A stretch of 64,000 nt of DNA from Craterilacuibacter sp. RT1T (GCF_023502145.1 NZ_JAMFLI010000006.1:1-64000), one strand, 5' to 3'; counted from the stretch's first letter, positions 9,719 through 17,686 are shown. Numbers and translations: made by a program. The notes: generated by a model from the letters alone, not told the origin.

Positions 9719-10068
9719 CCGGCGCGCACGCCGTTGGGCACGGCAAACTCGGGCTGGGCCAGCGCCGCCGGTAGCAAACCGTCGGCGTAGCCGATATCGA
9801 ACATCATGCCTTCCGACATCACGCCGCACATCTTTTTCGGTGCCAGATTCACCACAAACAAAGCCTGCAGCCCGGTCAGTGCCGCCGGGTCAGCACGCTC
9901 TTGCTTGATGCCGCATAAAATGGTGCGCTGAAAATCGCCAAAATCGACGGACAACTGCACCAGTTTATCGGAGCCGGCCACATCACTCACCGCGCGAATC
10001 GTACCGCAACGGATATCGAGCTTGTCCAGATCGGCCAGCGTAATCAGGGGTTTGACGGCAGCACTCAT
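9715..10068 (-). CDS. CsaA-like tRNA-binding domain protein
   Basis: 117-aa protein made of a single EMAP/OB-fold tRNA-binding domain, like CsaA, YgjH or the C-terminal domain of bacterial MetG. Motifs: DLDKLDIRCGTIRAV, GSDKLVQLSVDFG, ILCGIKQ and VVNLAPKKMCGVMSEGM. Such proteins bind tRNA or act as chaperone-like factors; the target is unknown. The start at 10068 is chosen because GAGG lies eight bases upstream; another ATG six bases earlier and a much longer open frame lack that spacing. The 3' end overlaps msrQ by four bases in convergent orientation. Confidence 0.85.
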   Translation of the reverse strand: MSAAVKPLITLADLDKLDIRCGTIRAVSDVAGSDKLVQLSVDFGDFQRTILCGIKQERADPAALTGLQALFVVNLAPKKMCGVMSEGMMFDIGYADGLLPAALAQPEFAVPNGVRAG

Positions 10069-10206
10069 GATCATGACCTCATCGGTAACAACGAATACCC
10101 CGACCTTAGCACGGCCTGCCACAAACAACCCGTTTGGTATATGCTGTGGCACAAAAAAACACGCCACACCAACGCAGCAGCACGCCAACAAAACACGGGG
10201 AATACG

Positions 10207-10998
10207 ATGCACACCAGCATGATCAATTTTGAAATCCGCGACAGCATTGCCTGGCTGACACTCACCCGCCCGGCCGCCTTCAATGCCCTGAATACGGCGG
10301 GCATTATCGAACTGAGCGAAATCGCCAACCGCCTGTCGCACGACAAGAAGGTGCGGGCACTGGTGATCACCGGCAGCGGCGACAAGGCTTTTTGCGCCGG
10401 CGGCGATGTCAGCACTTTTGTCGAGCAATCGGCACGGGTGGGCGAATTACTGCAGGAAATGACCGACCCCTTGAATATCGCCGTTGCCCGGCTGATGCGG
10501 CTGGATATCCCGGTGATTGCCGCAGTCAACGGCGTGGCCGCCGGTGTAGGGCTGAGTCTGGTCGCGCTGGCCGATATCGCAATTTGCAGCGACAACGCGC
10601 GCTTTACCACTGCCTACACCCAGATCGGCTATACGCCGGATGGCGGCTCCAGCTGGCTGCTGCCGCGCCTGATCGGCCAGCGCCGCGCCATGGAGCTTTA
10701 CCTGACCGGACGCACCCTCTCTGCCGCCGAAGCACTGGACTGGGGCCTGGTCAATCAGGTGGTCGCCGCAGACGCACTGGCCGACACCGTAGCCCATCTG
10801 GCACGCCGCCTGGCACAGGGGCCGACCCGCGCCTATGGCAAGGTCAAGGCCCTGCTGCTGGAAACACATCAAAATACGCTGGAAAACCATCTGGCACTGG
10901 AAGCACGCACCATCATCGCGCAAAGCCAGACCCTTGATGGCCATGAGGGCGTGCGCGCCTTTGTCGAAAAGCGCAAACCCGACTTTCGCGGCGAATAA
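10207..10998 (+). CDS. Enoyl-CoA hydratase/isomerase family protein
   Basis: 263-aa crotonase-fold protein acting on acyl-CoA thioesters. The oxyanion-hole and CoA-binding segments AFCAGGDVSTF (near residue 63) and NGVAAGVGLSLVALADI (near 105-121) are intact. The active-site loop reads YTPDGGSSWLLPRLIG, with Asp where classical hydratases have Glu164. That pattern is seen in PaaG-like isomerases and related hydratases, so the exact reaction is uncertain. ATG at 10207 with GGGGAA seven bases upstream. The next gene starts four bases after the stop, so the two are probably co-transcribed. Confidence 0.88.
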   Translation: MHTSMINFEIRDSIAWLTLTRPAAFNALNTAGIIELSEIANRLSHDKKVRALVITGSGDKAFCAGGDVSTFVEQSARVGELLQEMTDPLNIAVARLMRLDIPVIAAVNGVAAGVGLSLVALADIAICSDNARFTTAYTQIGYTPDGGSSWLLPRLIGQRRAMELYLTGRTLSAAEALDWGLVNQVVAADALADTVAHLARRLAQGPTRAYGKVKALLLETHQNTLENHLALEARTIIAQSQTLDGHEGVRAFVEKRKPDFRGE

Positions 10999-11001
10999 AG
11001 C

Positions 11002-13041
11002 GTGAACGACAAGCATGATGTGCAACAGCAGCATCGCTCGCGTACGCTGCGCATCTTGCTTGCCGCCTGCGGCTGCCTGGCCTTGCTGTTAGGTCTGGCC
11101 GGCGTCTTTCTGCCTTTGCTGCCGACCACGCCCTTTGTCTTGCTGGCCGCCGCCTGTTTTGCCAAAAGCTCGCCGCGCCTGCACCGCGCGCTACTGGCGC
11201 ACCAGCTGGCGGGCCCCATTATCCGCGAGTGGCAGACGCACCGCAGCATGCCCCCCGGCGTCAAACCCTGGGCGCTCACCCTGATCTGTCTGTCTTTCGG
11301 CAGCAGCATGCTGCTGGTGCCTGGCAACGGACACCGCCTGCTGCTGGCGATTATTGCCGCCATACTGCTTGGCTTTTTGCTAAGAATACCCGTACGCGCA
11401 AACGCCGAGCGCCCGCAAGCCGGACCGATTCTGCGCTTACTGGACAGCCATCTATTCGCGCTTGGGCGCGAAATGCGCATCAGCTACCTGCCCCCTTTGA
11501 TGGTCTATGTCGCCGCCGGCATTCAGGGGCTGACCGGCATCGTCGGCACCTTTTTCGTCAAGGACTACCTCGGTCTGTCGGCCGAGTTTCTTGCGGCACT
11601 GGGCTTTTGGGCGGGCATCCCCTGGGCGTTGAAAATGCCGCTAGGCCATCTTGTCGACCTGATGTGGCGGCACAAAAACTGGCTGGTCTATCTGGGGGCG
11701 ACGCTGATTGCCATCAGCCTGTCCATCATGGCGCTGCTGATCGGCCAGCGCGAAGCCATGGCGGCCATCATGCATGTCAATGCCTGGTATGTACTGGCCA
11801 GTTTGCTGGCGCCCATCGGTTATGTGCTGCAGGACGCGGTCGCCGATGCGATGACGGTCGAGGCCGTGCCGCACATCCATAGTGATGGCAGCCCTTGCCT
11901 ACCCGAAGAAATACGCCGCATGCACACCACGATGCAGACGCTGGGACGGGTCGCCATTATCGGCGGCAGCATTTTGGTGGCGCTGGCCAATCTGTGGCTG
12001 TTTGACGGCAGTGCCGCGCTGGCACGCGCCGAACAGGCCGTGCTTTACCGCGATATTTACCTGATGGCGCTGGCCATTCCGCTCATTTCGGTCGCCGGTG
12101 TCCTGCTGGCAGGCCAGTTACAGCGCCAGCGGGTGAAAAAGCTGCGCCGGCACGGCCTGTCCGATCAGGCCATACGCGAACTGACGGCACACAGCAGCGG
12201 CTCCACCGAGATCAACTGGAAGCTACTGGGGGGCAGTGCGGCATTTGTGGCGTTTACCTTGCTGATGGGCATGTCGGAGGCGACCTACGGTCAAGAGGCC
12301 ATTTTTACCGGTTCGCTACTGATTATTGTACTGCTGATGGCCCGCCTGACTCGCGCACTGGCACCAGAGGCAAGGCGCACACTGCTGGGCACTGCGCTGC
12401 TGATCTTTATGTTCCGGGCCGCCCCCGCCCCCGGTGCCGGCGTCACGTGGTGGAGCATAGACACGCTGGGCTTCGATGCCCACTTCTTTGCCACCTTGTC
12501 GCTGATTGGCAGCGTACTGACGCTGGCCGGCATGTTTGCCTTGCGCCGCTTTATGGCCGAGCGCTCGATGCAATACATTATTGTCTTTCTCACCCTGGCC
12601 CAGCTTCTGCTCTCGCTGCCGACGCTGGCGATGAGTCTGGGGCTGCACCAATGGACGGCAAGCTTAAGCGGCGGCATCATCGATGCCCGCTTTATTGCGC
12701 TGATCGACACCGCCTTGTCCTCGCCGCTGGGACAAATCGCCATGATTCCGATGCTGGCATGGATAGCCAACTCGGCGCCGGCCGAACTGAAAGCCACCTA
12801 TTTTGCCGTGATGGCCTCGTTCACCAATCTCGCCCTATCGGCCAGCGAACTGGGCACCAAATACCTGAACCGTATCTTTACCCTGACACGCGAGGTACGC
12901 AACCCGGCCAATGGCACGCTGATCACGCCCGCCGACTATAGCGAACTGACCGCGCTACTCCTTGCCGCCATGCTGATCGGCGTACTGCTGCCGCTATTGG
13001 CAATTGCCACCACCCGCTGGCTGCGCCTGAAAACCGAGTAA
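11002..13041 (+). CDS. DUF454 (YbaN-like) domain fused to BT1/folate-biopterin-type MFS transporter
   Basis: 679-aa inner-membrane protein with an unusual two-part design. Residues about 15-130 match the small DUF454/YbaN family: GVFLPLLPTTPFVLLAAACFAKSSPRLH followed by REWQ and two membrane helices. Residues about 145-675 form a roughly 12-helix transporter opening with ISYLPPLMVYVAAGIQGLTG, FVKDYLGLSAEFL and IPWALKMPLGHLVD, the pattern of BT1/folate-biopterin transporters within the MFS. The frame is continuous and the junction (RIPVRANAERPQAGP) is an ordinary linker, so this looks like a true fusion. GTG start at 11002; no in-frame ATG nearby. The substrate is unknown. Confidence 0.8.
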   Translation: MNDKHDVQQQHRSRTLRILLAACGCLALLLGLAGVFLPLLPTTPFVLLAAACFAKSSPRLHRALLAHQLAGPIIREWQTHRSMPPGVKPWALTLICLSFGSSMLLVPGNGHRLLLAIIAAILLGFLLRIPVRANAERPQAGPILRLLDSHLFALGREMRISYLPPLMVYVAAGIQGLTGIVGTFFVKDYLGLSAEFLAALGFWAGIPWALKMPLGHLVDLMWRHKNWLVYLGATLIAISLSIMALLIGQREAMAAIMHVNAWYVLASLLAPIGYVLQDAVADAMTVEAVPHIHSDGSPCLPEEIRRMHTTMQTLGRVAIIGGSILVALANLWLFDGSAALARAEQAVLYRDIYLMALAIPLISVAGVLLAGQLQRQRVKKLRRHGLSDQAIRELTAHSSGSTEINWKLLGGSAAFVAFTLLMGMSEATYGQEAIFTGSLLIIVLLMARLTRALAPEARRTLLGTALLIFMFRAAPAPGAGVTWWSIDTLGFDAHFFATLSLIGSVLTLAGMFALRRFMAERSMQYIIVFLTLAQLLLSLPTLAMSLGLHQWTASLSGGIIDARFIALIDTALSSPLGQIAMIPMLAWIANSAPAELKATYFAVMASFTNLALSASELGTKYLNRIFTLTREVRNPANGTLITPADYSELTALLLAAMLIGVLLPLLAIATTRWLRLKTE

Positions 13042-13057
13042 GCTCCGGCAAAAACCG

Positions 13058-13705
13058 CTATGCCGGCTGATGGCGCGCGCGCGCATGCGGAAAGGTCAGC
13101 CAGTAGTAATAGAACTCCCGCGAGATCTGCAAAAAATCATCACCCCATGCCTGTACCCCTGGCTGCAGCAGCATGCCGTCCACCGCCATACGATAACTGT
13201 CCGCATGATGCGGCTGATCCCGCAGCAAAAATAGCAAAGGCTTGATCAGCGCCTCATACTGTTCCAGCAAACGGGCATCGACACCATTTTCATACAACTC
13301 GCCCAGATAGATTTCCAGCGCTGGCGGAAAATCAGCAAAGCCGCTTTGCACCATCTGGGCTTGCAACTCGGATAGCGAACCGGCCAGGGGTACGCTCGGG
13401 TGCAGCGTGGTAAAAAAATCGCCGCGCGCATTTTTGCGCGCCAAGCGCGCCACATCCCCCAGCCAGAAATAATAGTACTCGCGTACCGTCGCCAGCACGG
13501 CCGGATGCTCTGCCGCCGCGCAATGCGCAAGCAGCGCATCCACCGCCAGCCGGTAATGATCCGGCTGCAAAGGCAGGCCTTGCAAACGGGCATTTAATAT
13601 CGTCAGCAGCACGCGGCGGCGCGCACACACGGCAGGCTCCGCGCCCTTGCCGGCCAGAAGCTGCAAATAGGCCTGCAGCGCGGCCGCCAGATACGCCTTA
13701 TCCAC
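13058..13705 (-). CDS. Hypothetical protein with an internally duplicated helical motif
   Basis: 215-aa soluble, apparently all-helical protein that I do not recognise. It contains two similar segments: DHYRLAVDALL...VREYYYFWLGD (residues about 48-83) and DSYRMAVDGML...SREFYYYWLTF (about 166-202). The REYYYFWL/REFYYYWL pair is the clearest repeat. The GTG start at 13705 overlaps the ribD stop by eight bases (GTGGATAA), so translation is coupled to ribD and the gene may belong to that operon. It is convergent with the MFS fusion gene, 16 bp away. There is no signal peptide or membrane helix. Confidence 0.72.
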   Translation of the reverse strand: MDKAYLAAALQAYLQLLAGKGAEPAVCARRRVLLTILNARLQGLPLQPDHYRLAVDALLAHCAAAEHPAVLATVREYYYFWLGDVARLARKNARGDFFTTLHPSVPLAGSLSELQAQMVQSGFADFPPALEIYLGELYENGVDARLLEQYEALIKPLLFLLRDQPHHADSYRMAVDGMLLQPGVQAWGDDFLQISREFYYYWLTFPHARARHQPA

Positions 13706-14807
13706 TGCCTTCCCTTCCGCTCACACCCAGTGTCAGGCGCATATCCGTCCCCACCTGGCGCGCATCACGCCAAACCAGTTGTTGCTTATCCGCCAGACTT
13801 TGCAATTCGGGCCAGGCAAACAGGCCGCGCGCCGCATCACCGATCAGGCAAGGCGCCAGATACAAAACCAGCTCATCCACCAGAGCGGCCGCGATCAGGG
13901 CACCGCCCAAACCGGCGCCGGCTTCGACCATCAACTCGCCCACGCCGCGCGCCGCCAGCACCGCCATCAGCGCGGCAAGATCAACCCGCCCTTCCGCCCC
14001 CGGCAAGGCCAGAACTTCAACCCCATGCGCCAGCCACGGCTGATGGCGCGCCACATCGCATACCGCGGTCACCAGCAGGGTCGGCGCATCCGCCGCATAA
14101 ATACGCGCCGCCGGCGAAGTTTGCAAAGACCCGTCCACCACCACGCGCAAGGGCTGGCGCGCGGTAGCAATTTCGCGCACCGTCAATTGCGGGTCATCGG
14201 CCAGTACCGTGCCGCTGCCGGTGAGAATGGCGCAGGAGCGCGCACGCAGCGCCTGCACATCATGACGTGCCTGTGGCCCGGTAATCCACTGGCTTTGCCC
14301 GTTCAATAGCGCCGTTTTGCCATCCAGCGAAGCCGCGGCCTTAAGCGTGACCCATGGCCGGGCACGGCTGACACGCGATACAAAGCCCTTGTTCAGCGCT
14401 GCCGCTTCGCTGGCCAGCAAACCAGAGGCGGTGTCGATACCGGCTGCCGCCAGCATGGCCAGGCCGCGCCCGGCCACCTCGTGATACGGATCGACCATGG
14501 CCGCCACCACGCGCGCAACACCGGCGTCGATCAAGGCCTGCGCGCAAGGCGGGGTGCGCCCGTAATGACTGCAAGGCTCCAGCGTGACATAGGCGGTGGC
14601 GCCACGCGCACGCGCCCCCGCTTCGCGCAAGGCAAATACCTCGGCATGGGGCTCGCCGGCCCGCACATGCCAGCCCTCGCCCACCACTTCCCCGTCTCGC
14701 ACCAGCACGCAGCCCACGCGCGGATTGGGGGTGGTGCTATTCAACCCCAACGCAGCCAGGCGCAAGGCCTGCTGCATATGCAAATGATCGGCAGCGCTAA
14801 ACGACAT
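13698..14807 (-). CDS. ribD: Bifunctional riboflavin deaminase-reductase RibD
   Basis: 369-aa enzyme for two successive steps of riboflavin synthesis: deamination of DARPP and NADPH-dependent reduction of the ribose ring. The N-terminal zinc deaminase domain shows HAEVFAL (catalytic His/Glu near residue 53) and EPCSHYGRTPPC (zinc cysteines near 78-88). The reductase domain starts around 150 (VTLKAAASLDGKTAL) with GSGTVLADDPQLTVR. It lies 20 bp downstream of nrdR, the common nrdR-ribD order, and its 3' end overlaps the duplicated-motif hypothetical gene. Confidence 0.96.
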   Translation of the reverse strand: MSFSAADHLHMQQALRLAALGLNSTTPNPRVGCVLVRDGEVVGEGWHVRAGEPHAEVFALREAGARARGATAYVTLEPCSHYGRTPPCAQALIDAGVARVVAAMVDPYHEVAGRGLAMLAAAGIDTASGLLASEAAALNKGFVSRVSRARPWVTLKAAASLDGKTALLNGQSQWITGPQARHDVQALRARSCAILTGSGTVLADDPQLTVREIATARQPLRVVVDGSLQTSPAARIYAADAPTLLVTAVCDVARHQPWLAHGVEVLALPGAEGRVDLAALMAVLAARGVGELMVEAGAGLGGALIAAALVDELVLYLAPCLIGDAARGLFAWPELQSLADKQQLVWRDARQVGTDMRLTLGVSGREGSG

Positions 14808-14827
14808 GACAGCTCCCGCGACCGGAC

Positions 14828-15286
14828 TTAATCGGCCGACTTCTCGATTTCCTTGATGGCATCGGTAAACTCGGAGATATCCTGAAAGCTCTTGTAGACC
14901 GAGGCAAAACGCACATAAGCCACCTTGTCCAGCTTGGACAACTCGTTCATCACCATCTCGCCTATTGCACGCGAGTCAATCTCGCGCTCACCCAGTTGCA
15001 ACAGCCGCTGGCAGATGCGGTCGATCGCGGCGTCCACCAGCGTGGTCGGCACCGGCCGTTTGTGCAGCGCGCGCAAAAAGCTGGTTCTCACCTTGGCCAC
15101 ATCAAATTCGGCACGATGGCCACCGCTTTTCACGACCTGCGGCATACGCACATCGGCGTTTTCAAAGGTAGTAAAGCGTTTTTCACACAAGAGACAACGG
15201 CGGCGGCGGCGGATGCTGGTGCCATCCTCGTTTACCCGCGAATCGATAACCTGGGTGTCGGCATGGCCGCAAAATGGACATTTCAT
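14828..15286 (-). CDS. nrdR: Transcriptional repressor NrdR
   Basis: 152-aa repressor of ribonucleotide reductase genes that senses ATP/dATP. A zinc ribbon is formed by Cys3, Cys6, Cys31 and Cys34 ([29 protein letters not shown]). An ATP-cone domain spans about residues 48-140 ([16 protein letters not shown] ... [12 protein letters not shown]). Length matches the family. It is upstream of ribD in the same direction and 144 bp downstream of the tnaA stop, with a terminator in between. Confidence 0.97.
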   Translation of the reverse strand: MKCPFCGHADTQVIDSRVNEDGTSIRRRRRCLLCEKRFTTFENADVRMPQVVKSGGHRAEFDVAKVRTSFLRALHKRPVPTTLVDAAIDRICQRLLQLGEREIDSRAIGEMVMNELSKLDKVAYVRFASVYKSFQDISEFTDAIKEIEKSAD

Positions 15287-15378
15287 GGTTCAACAACCCG
15301 CTTAATTGCAATACGCGAATCTTATCAGTTATATCGGCATGCCCCAATGCAGATCAGTCCGCATTGCATACAGCATGC

Positions 15379-15402
15379 AAAATGCCGCCCATGAAGGGCG
15401 GC
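15379..15402 (-). terminator. Rho-independent terminator after tnaA
   Basis: Seven-base perfect arms (gccgccc at 15384-15390, gggcggc at 15396-15402) with a five-base loop. On the minus strand it is followed by ATTTTG. It lies 28 bp after the tnaA stop and before nrdR. The T tract is short, so termination may be partial. Confidence 0.65.
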
Positions 15403-15430
15403 AGCAGGACAGGCAAAAGCAAGTCGTCCG

Positions 15431-16816
15431 TTAATTCGGCCGTAAACGAGCGGTAAAGTGACGCAAGATGGGCGGTTCATATTCAAAATCCAGCCCGCGC
15501 ACCGAATCTGCCCGCGCCAGCACATCGATCAGGCAATCGGCAATGTAATCCATATGGTCATTGGTGTAGACGCGGCGCGGAATGGTCAGTCGCATCAGCT
15601 CGAACGGCGACGCTTCCTGCTCGCCACTTTGCGGATTGCGCCCCAGAAGCAGCGAGCCGATCTCGACCGCACGGATGCCCCCTTCCAGATACAGCTCGCA
15701 CGCCAGGGCATGCGCCGGAAACTGGCCAGCCGGAATATGCGGCAGCATCTTTTTTGCATCGACAAACACTGCATGCCCGCCGGTCGGCGTCTGGATAGGT
15801 ACGCCCCCCGCAGCCAGCCGCGCCCCCAGATACGCCACCTGAGCGATACGGTAATCAAGATACGCCTGCTCCATACCCTCTTTCAGGCCGATGGCCATCG
15901 CCTCCATATCGCGCCCGGCGAGCCCCCCATAAGTGACAAAGCCCTCCATCGGCACACAGCGCACCTGCACCGCACGAAACAGATCGACATCATTTTTAAA
16001 GCAGCACAGCCCGCCGATATTCACCAGCGCGTCCTTTTTGGCCGACATGGTAAACATATCGCCGTAGCCGAACATCTCGCGCACGATGTCGGTCATGGCG
16101 ACATCGCGATAAGCCGGATCGCGCGCGCGGATAAACCACGCATTCTCGGCAAAACGCGCGGCGTCTATCACCACCGGCACGCCGCGACTGCGGGCCAGGG
16201 CCGCGGCGTCACGGATATTGTCCATGGACATGGGCTGGCCGCCGGCGCTATTGCAGGTAATGGTAATGATCAGGCCGGCAGCATTATCGCCCGCCTCGTC
16301 CAGCACATGGGCCAGACGCGGCAAATCGAAGTTGCCCTTCCAGTCATACGGTGTCGTGGTGTCGAATGCGCGCGCATCCAGCACATTCAGCGCCCGCGCG
16401 CCGGCCATCTCCACATGCGCCTTGGTGGTGTCGAAGTGATAGTTGGAAACGAATAGCGGCGCAGCGCCACGGCAGCGCTTGACCAGCTCGGGAAACAGGA
16501 TCTGCTCGGCACCACGCCCCTGATGGGTGGGAATGGTATGGGCGTAGCCGAACACCTCGGCGACCGTCGCCTGCAAATGCTTGAAGTTGCGGCTGCCGGC
16601 ATAGGCTTCGTCGCCCATCATCAGGCCGGCCCACTGCCTGTCCGACATCGCGCCGGTGCCGGAGTCGGTCAACAAATCAATATAGACATCTTCCGCATCA
16701 AGCAGGAACGGATTCCAGCCTGCCTCGGCCAGTTTGGCACGGCGATAGTCGGGCGTGGTCTGGCGGATGGGCTCCACCATCTTGATACGGAAGGGTTCGG
16801 GAATGCGTCTGGCCAT
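15431..16816 (-). CDS. tnaA: Tryptophanase
   Basis: 461-aa pyridoxal-phosphate enzyme that splits L-tryptophan into indole, pyruvate and ammonia. The family is shared with tyrosine phenol-lyase, but the diagnostic residues are those of tryptophanase. It has [10 protein letters not shown] (Asp, where TPL has Thr), GIRAVEIGS (Ile, where TPL has Arg-binding-type MER) and LRHFTARL (His, where TPL has Phe). The PLP lysine is in [13 protein letters not shown], and [10 protein letters not shown] is conserved. A 34-codon TnaC-like leader ORF lies 92 bp upstream. No tryptophan permease gene (tnaB) follows; nrdR does. Expression is therefore probably tryptophan-induced at the leader. Confidence 0.93.
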   Translation of the reverse strand: MARRIPEPFRIKMVEPIRQTTPDYRRAKLAEAGWNPFLLDAEDVYIDLLTDSGTGAMSDRQWAGLMMGDEAYAGSRNFKHLQATVAEVFGYAHTIPTHQGRGAEQILFPELVKRCRGAAPLFVSNYHFDTTKAHVEMAGARALNVLDARAFDTTTPYDWKGNFDLPRLAHVLDEAGDNAAGLIITITCNSAGGQPMSMDNIRDAAALARSRGVPVVIDAARFAENAWFIRARDPAYRDVAMTDIVREMFGYGDMFTMSAKKDALVNIGGLCCFKNDVDLFRAVQVRCVPMEGFVTYGGLAGRDMEAMAIGLKEGMEQAYLDYRIAQVAYLGARLAAGGVPIQTPTGGHAVFVDAKKMLPHIPAGQFPAHALACELYLEGGIRAVEIGSLLLGRNPQSGEQEASPFELMRLTIPRRVYTNDHMDYIADCLIDVLARADSVRGLDFEYEPPILRHFTARLRPN

Positions 16817-16908
16817 GCGTTTCTCCCTGCCGCACGGTTTGTGCGGTCAGTCTGTTTGTGTTTGGGTCAAGCGGGGCACGGCGCTCGCGCCGTCAAACGG
16901 GAGGAAAC
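16817..16908 (-). promoter_or_regulatory. tnaC-tnaA spacer with C-rich, G-poor stretch and two hairpins
   Basis: On the minus strand the 92-base spacer begins with a stem (ACGGCGC/GCGCCGT, 16878-16893) with no U run. A C/A-rich, G-poor stretch follows (about 16847-16872, containing CCCAAACACAAACAG), of the kind Rho loads on. A second stem (CCGCAC/GTGCGG, 16830-16846) ends just before the tnaA ribosome-binding site GGGAG. In E. coli the corresponding spacer is a Rho-dependent terminator masked by a TnaC-stalled ribosome; the same role here is inference. Confidence 0.5.
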
Positions 16909-17013
16909 TCAGGCGCGCGGAAAATCATCGGCCAGCATCGGGTCTAGAGTGACCCAGCTAGGCGCGAGGTAAGCGGATGGCAAAGACAGGGAAGACGAAG
17001 CAACAGCGTTCAT
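16909..17013 (-). CDS. tnaC: TnaC-like tryptophanase leader peptide
   Basis: 34-codon ORF 92 bp upstream of tnaA with a strong Shine-Dalgarno (AAGGAAGG) three bases before its ATG. The peptide contains one Trp followed by W-V-T-L-D, then a Pro twelve residues after the Trp (PMLADDFP), then Arg-Ala-stop. In E. coli TnaC the essential residues are Trp12, Asp16 and Pro24, which have the same +4 and +12 spacings. The remaining sequence (MNAVASSSLSLPSAYLAPS) does not resemble the E. coli peptide. I infer a regulatory arrest peptide that senses free tryptophan. Two residues after the Pro differ from E. coli, where stop follows directly. Confidence 0.7.
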   Translation of the reverse strand: MNAVASSSLSLPSAYLAPSWVTLDPMLADDFPRA

Positions 17014-17079
17014 AACCCTTCCTTTTTGATTGGTATCTGCATGCGCAAAAAATAGCGGGCAAGCAAATATGACCAAGTA

Positions 17080-17109
17080 ATCATGCCGGCAAACCGGCCG
17101 CTCTGTCAA
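17080..17109 (-). promoter_or_regulatory. Sigma-70 promoter of tnaC-tnaA with palindromic spacer
   Basis: A perfect -35 TTGACA (plus-strand tgtcaa, 17104-17109) and a -10 CATGAT (17080-17085) are separated by 18 bp. The predicted start is near 17073, 60 bases upstream of the leader ATG. The spacer holds a perfect inverted repeat gccgg-caaa-ccggc (17085-17098), which could be an operator or structural element. Confidence 0.55.
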
Positions 17110-17261
17110 AGAAAGCAAAGTACGGCAGGATGAATAGAGGGGGAAGTTGCAGGGAAAAGCAAAAATACCACTCGCCCCGCTTGCGCTGACTATGGCCACT
17201 CGCGCGCCGGGGGGGGTACGGGGCGGGCAAGCTATTGGATTGAGTGTGCAACAACGGATGG

Positions 17262-17293
17262 AAGGAGGGGGCAATGAAAAGTGCCCCCTCCTT
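17262..17293. repeat. 12-bp inverted repeat in the tna-rcnR intergenic region
   Basis: Perfect arms aaggagggggca (17262-17273) and tgccccctcctt (17282-17293) enclose an eight-base loop. The structure sits between two divergent promoters with no gene reading into it and no adjacent U run on the minus strand. It could insulate the divergent units or be a remnant terminator. The rest of the 17014-17356 gap shows only T-rich sequence upstream of rcnR. Confidence 0.5.
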
Positions 17294-17356
17294 ACCTGAG
17301 CACTAGTTTTTGTAGCTTCTTGGGTTTTTTGTTAATGGCATTTTTGTAACGCTCAA

Positions 17357-17379
17357 TATACTATACCCCCCTATCCTAT
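17357..17379 (+). promoter_or_regulatory. RcnR/DmeR operator overlapping the rcnR-dmeF -10 region
   Basis: A run of six C is flanked by A/T-rich inverted half sites (tactata-C6-tatccta). This is the layout of RcnR/CsoR-class sites with a central G/C tract. A good -10 hexamer, TATACT (17357-17362), overlaps the left half and the predicted start falls in the C tract, so a bound repressor would block initiation. I recall Rhizobium DmeR sites of nearly the same form. The -35 is poor (TTAATG region). Confidence 0.6.
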
Positions 17380-17400
17380 TTTTAAGATAAGAGGTATGTG

Positions 17401-17679
17401 GTGAGTCACACCATGCGTGAGAAATCAAAGTTGTTAGCACGAGTTCGACGCATTCGTGGGCAGGTCGAAGCATTAGAGCGTGCCCTTGAGACGGATAAGA
17501 GCTGCACCGAAGTCTTGCACCAAATCGCCGCTGTGCGCGGGGCAATGACGGGCTTGATGATCGAAGTACTGGAAGGCCACATCCACACCCACATTGCCGA
17601 CCCTGCGATCACCAGCGCAACAGAACGCCAACAAGGAGCCGATGAGCTCATCGGTGTCCTGCGTACTTACCTCAAGTGA
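17401..17679 (+). CDS. Co/Ni-responsive repressor of the RcnR/FrmR (DUF156) family
   Basis: 92-aa all-helical tetrameric repressor. It has His3, Cys35, His60 and His64, which are the metal-binding positions of E. coli RcnR (cobalt and nickel), rather than the Cu(I) set of CsoR or the formaldehyde set of FrmR. MSHTMREKSKLLARVRRI and QIAAVRGAMTGLM are family segments. The GTG at 17401 is preferred because Met-Ser-His then matches RcnR numbering and GAGG lies six bases upstream. It is followed seven bases later by dmeF, so it most likely represses itself and the exporter through the C-tract operator. Confidence 0.88.
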   Translation: MSHTMREKSKLLARVRRIRGQVEALERALETDKSCTEVLHQIAAVRGAMTGLMIEVLEGHIHTHIADPAITSATERQQGADELIGVLRTYLK

Positions 17680-17686
17680 GAACTCA

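Noticed and set aside
15431-16816. Tyrosine phenol-lyase as an alternative call for the tryptophanase gene
   Set aside because: Although segments such as [17 protein letters not shown] resemble TPL, the substrate-specific positions (Asp in FDTT, Ile in VEIGS, His in RHFTA) are those of tryptophanase.
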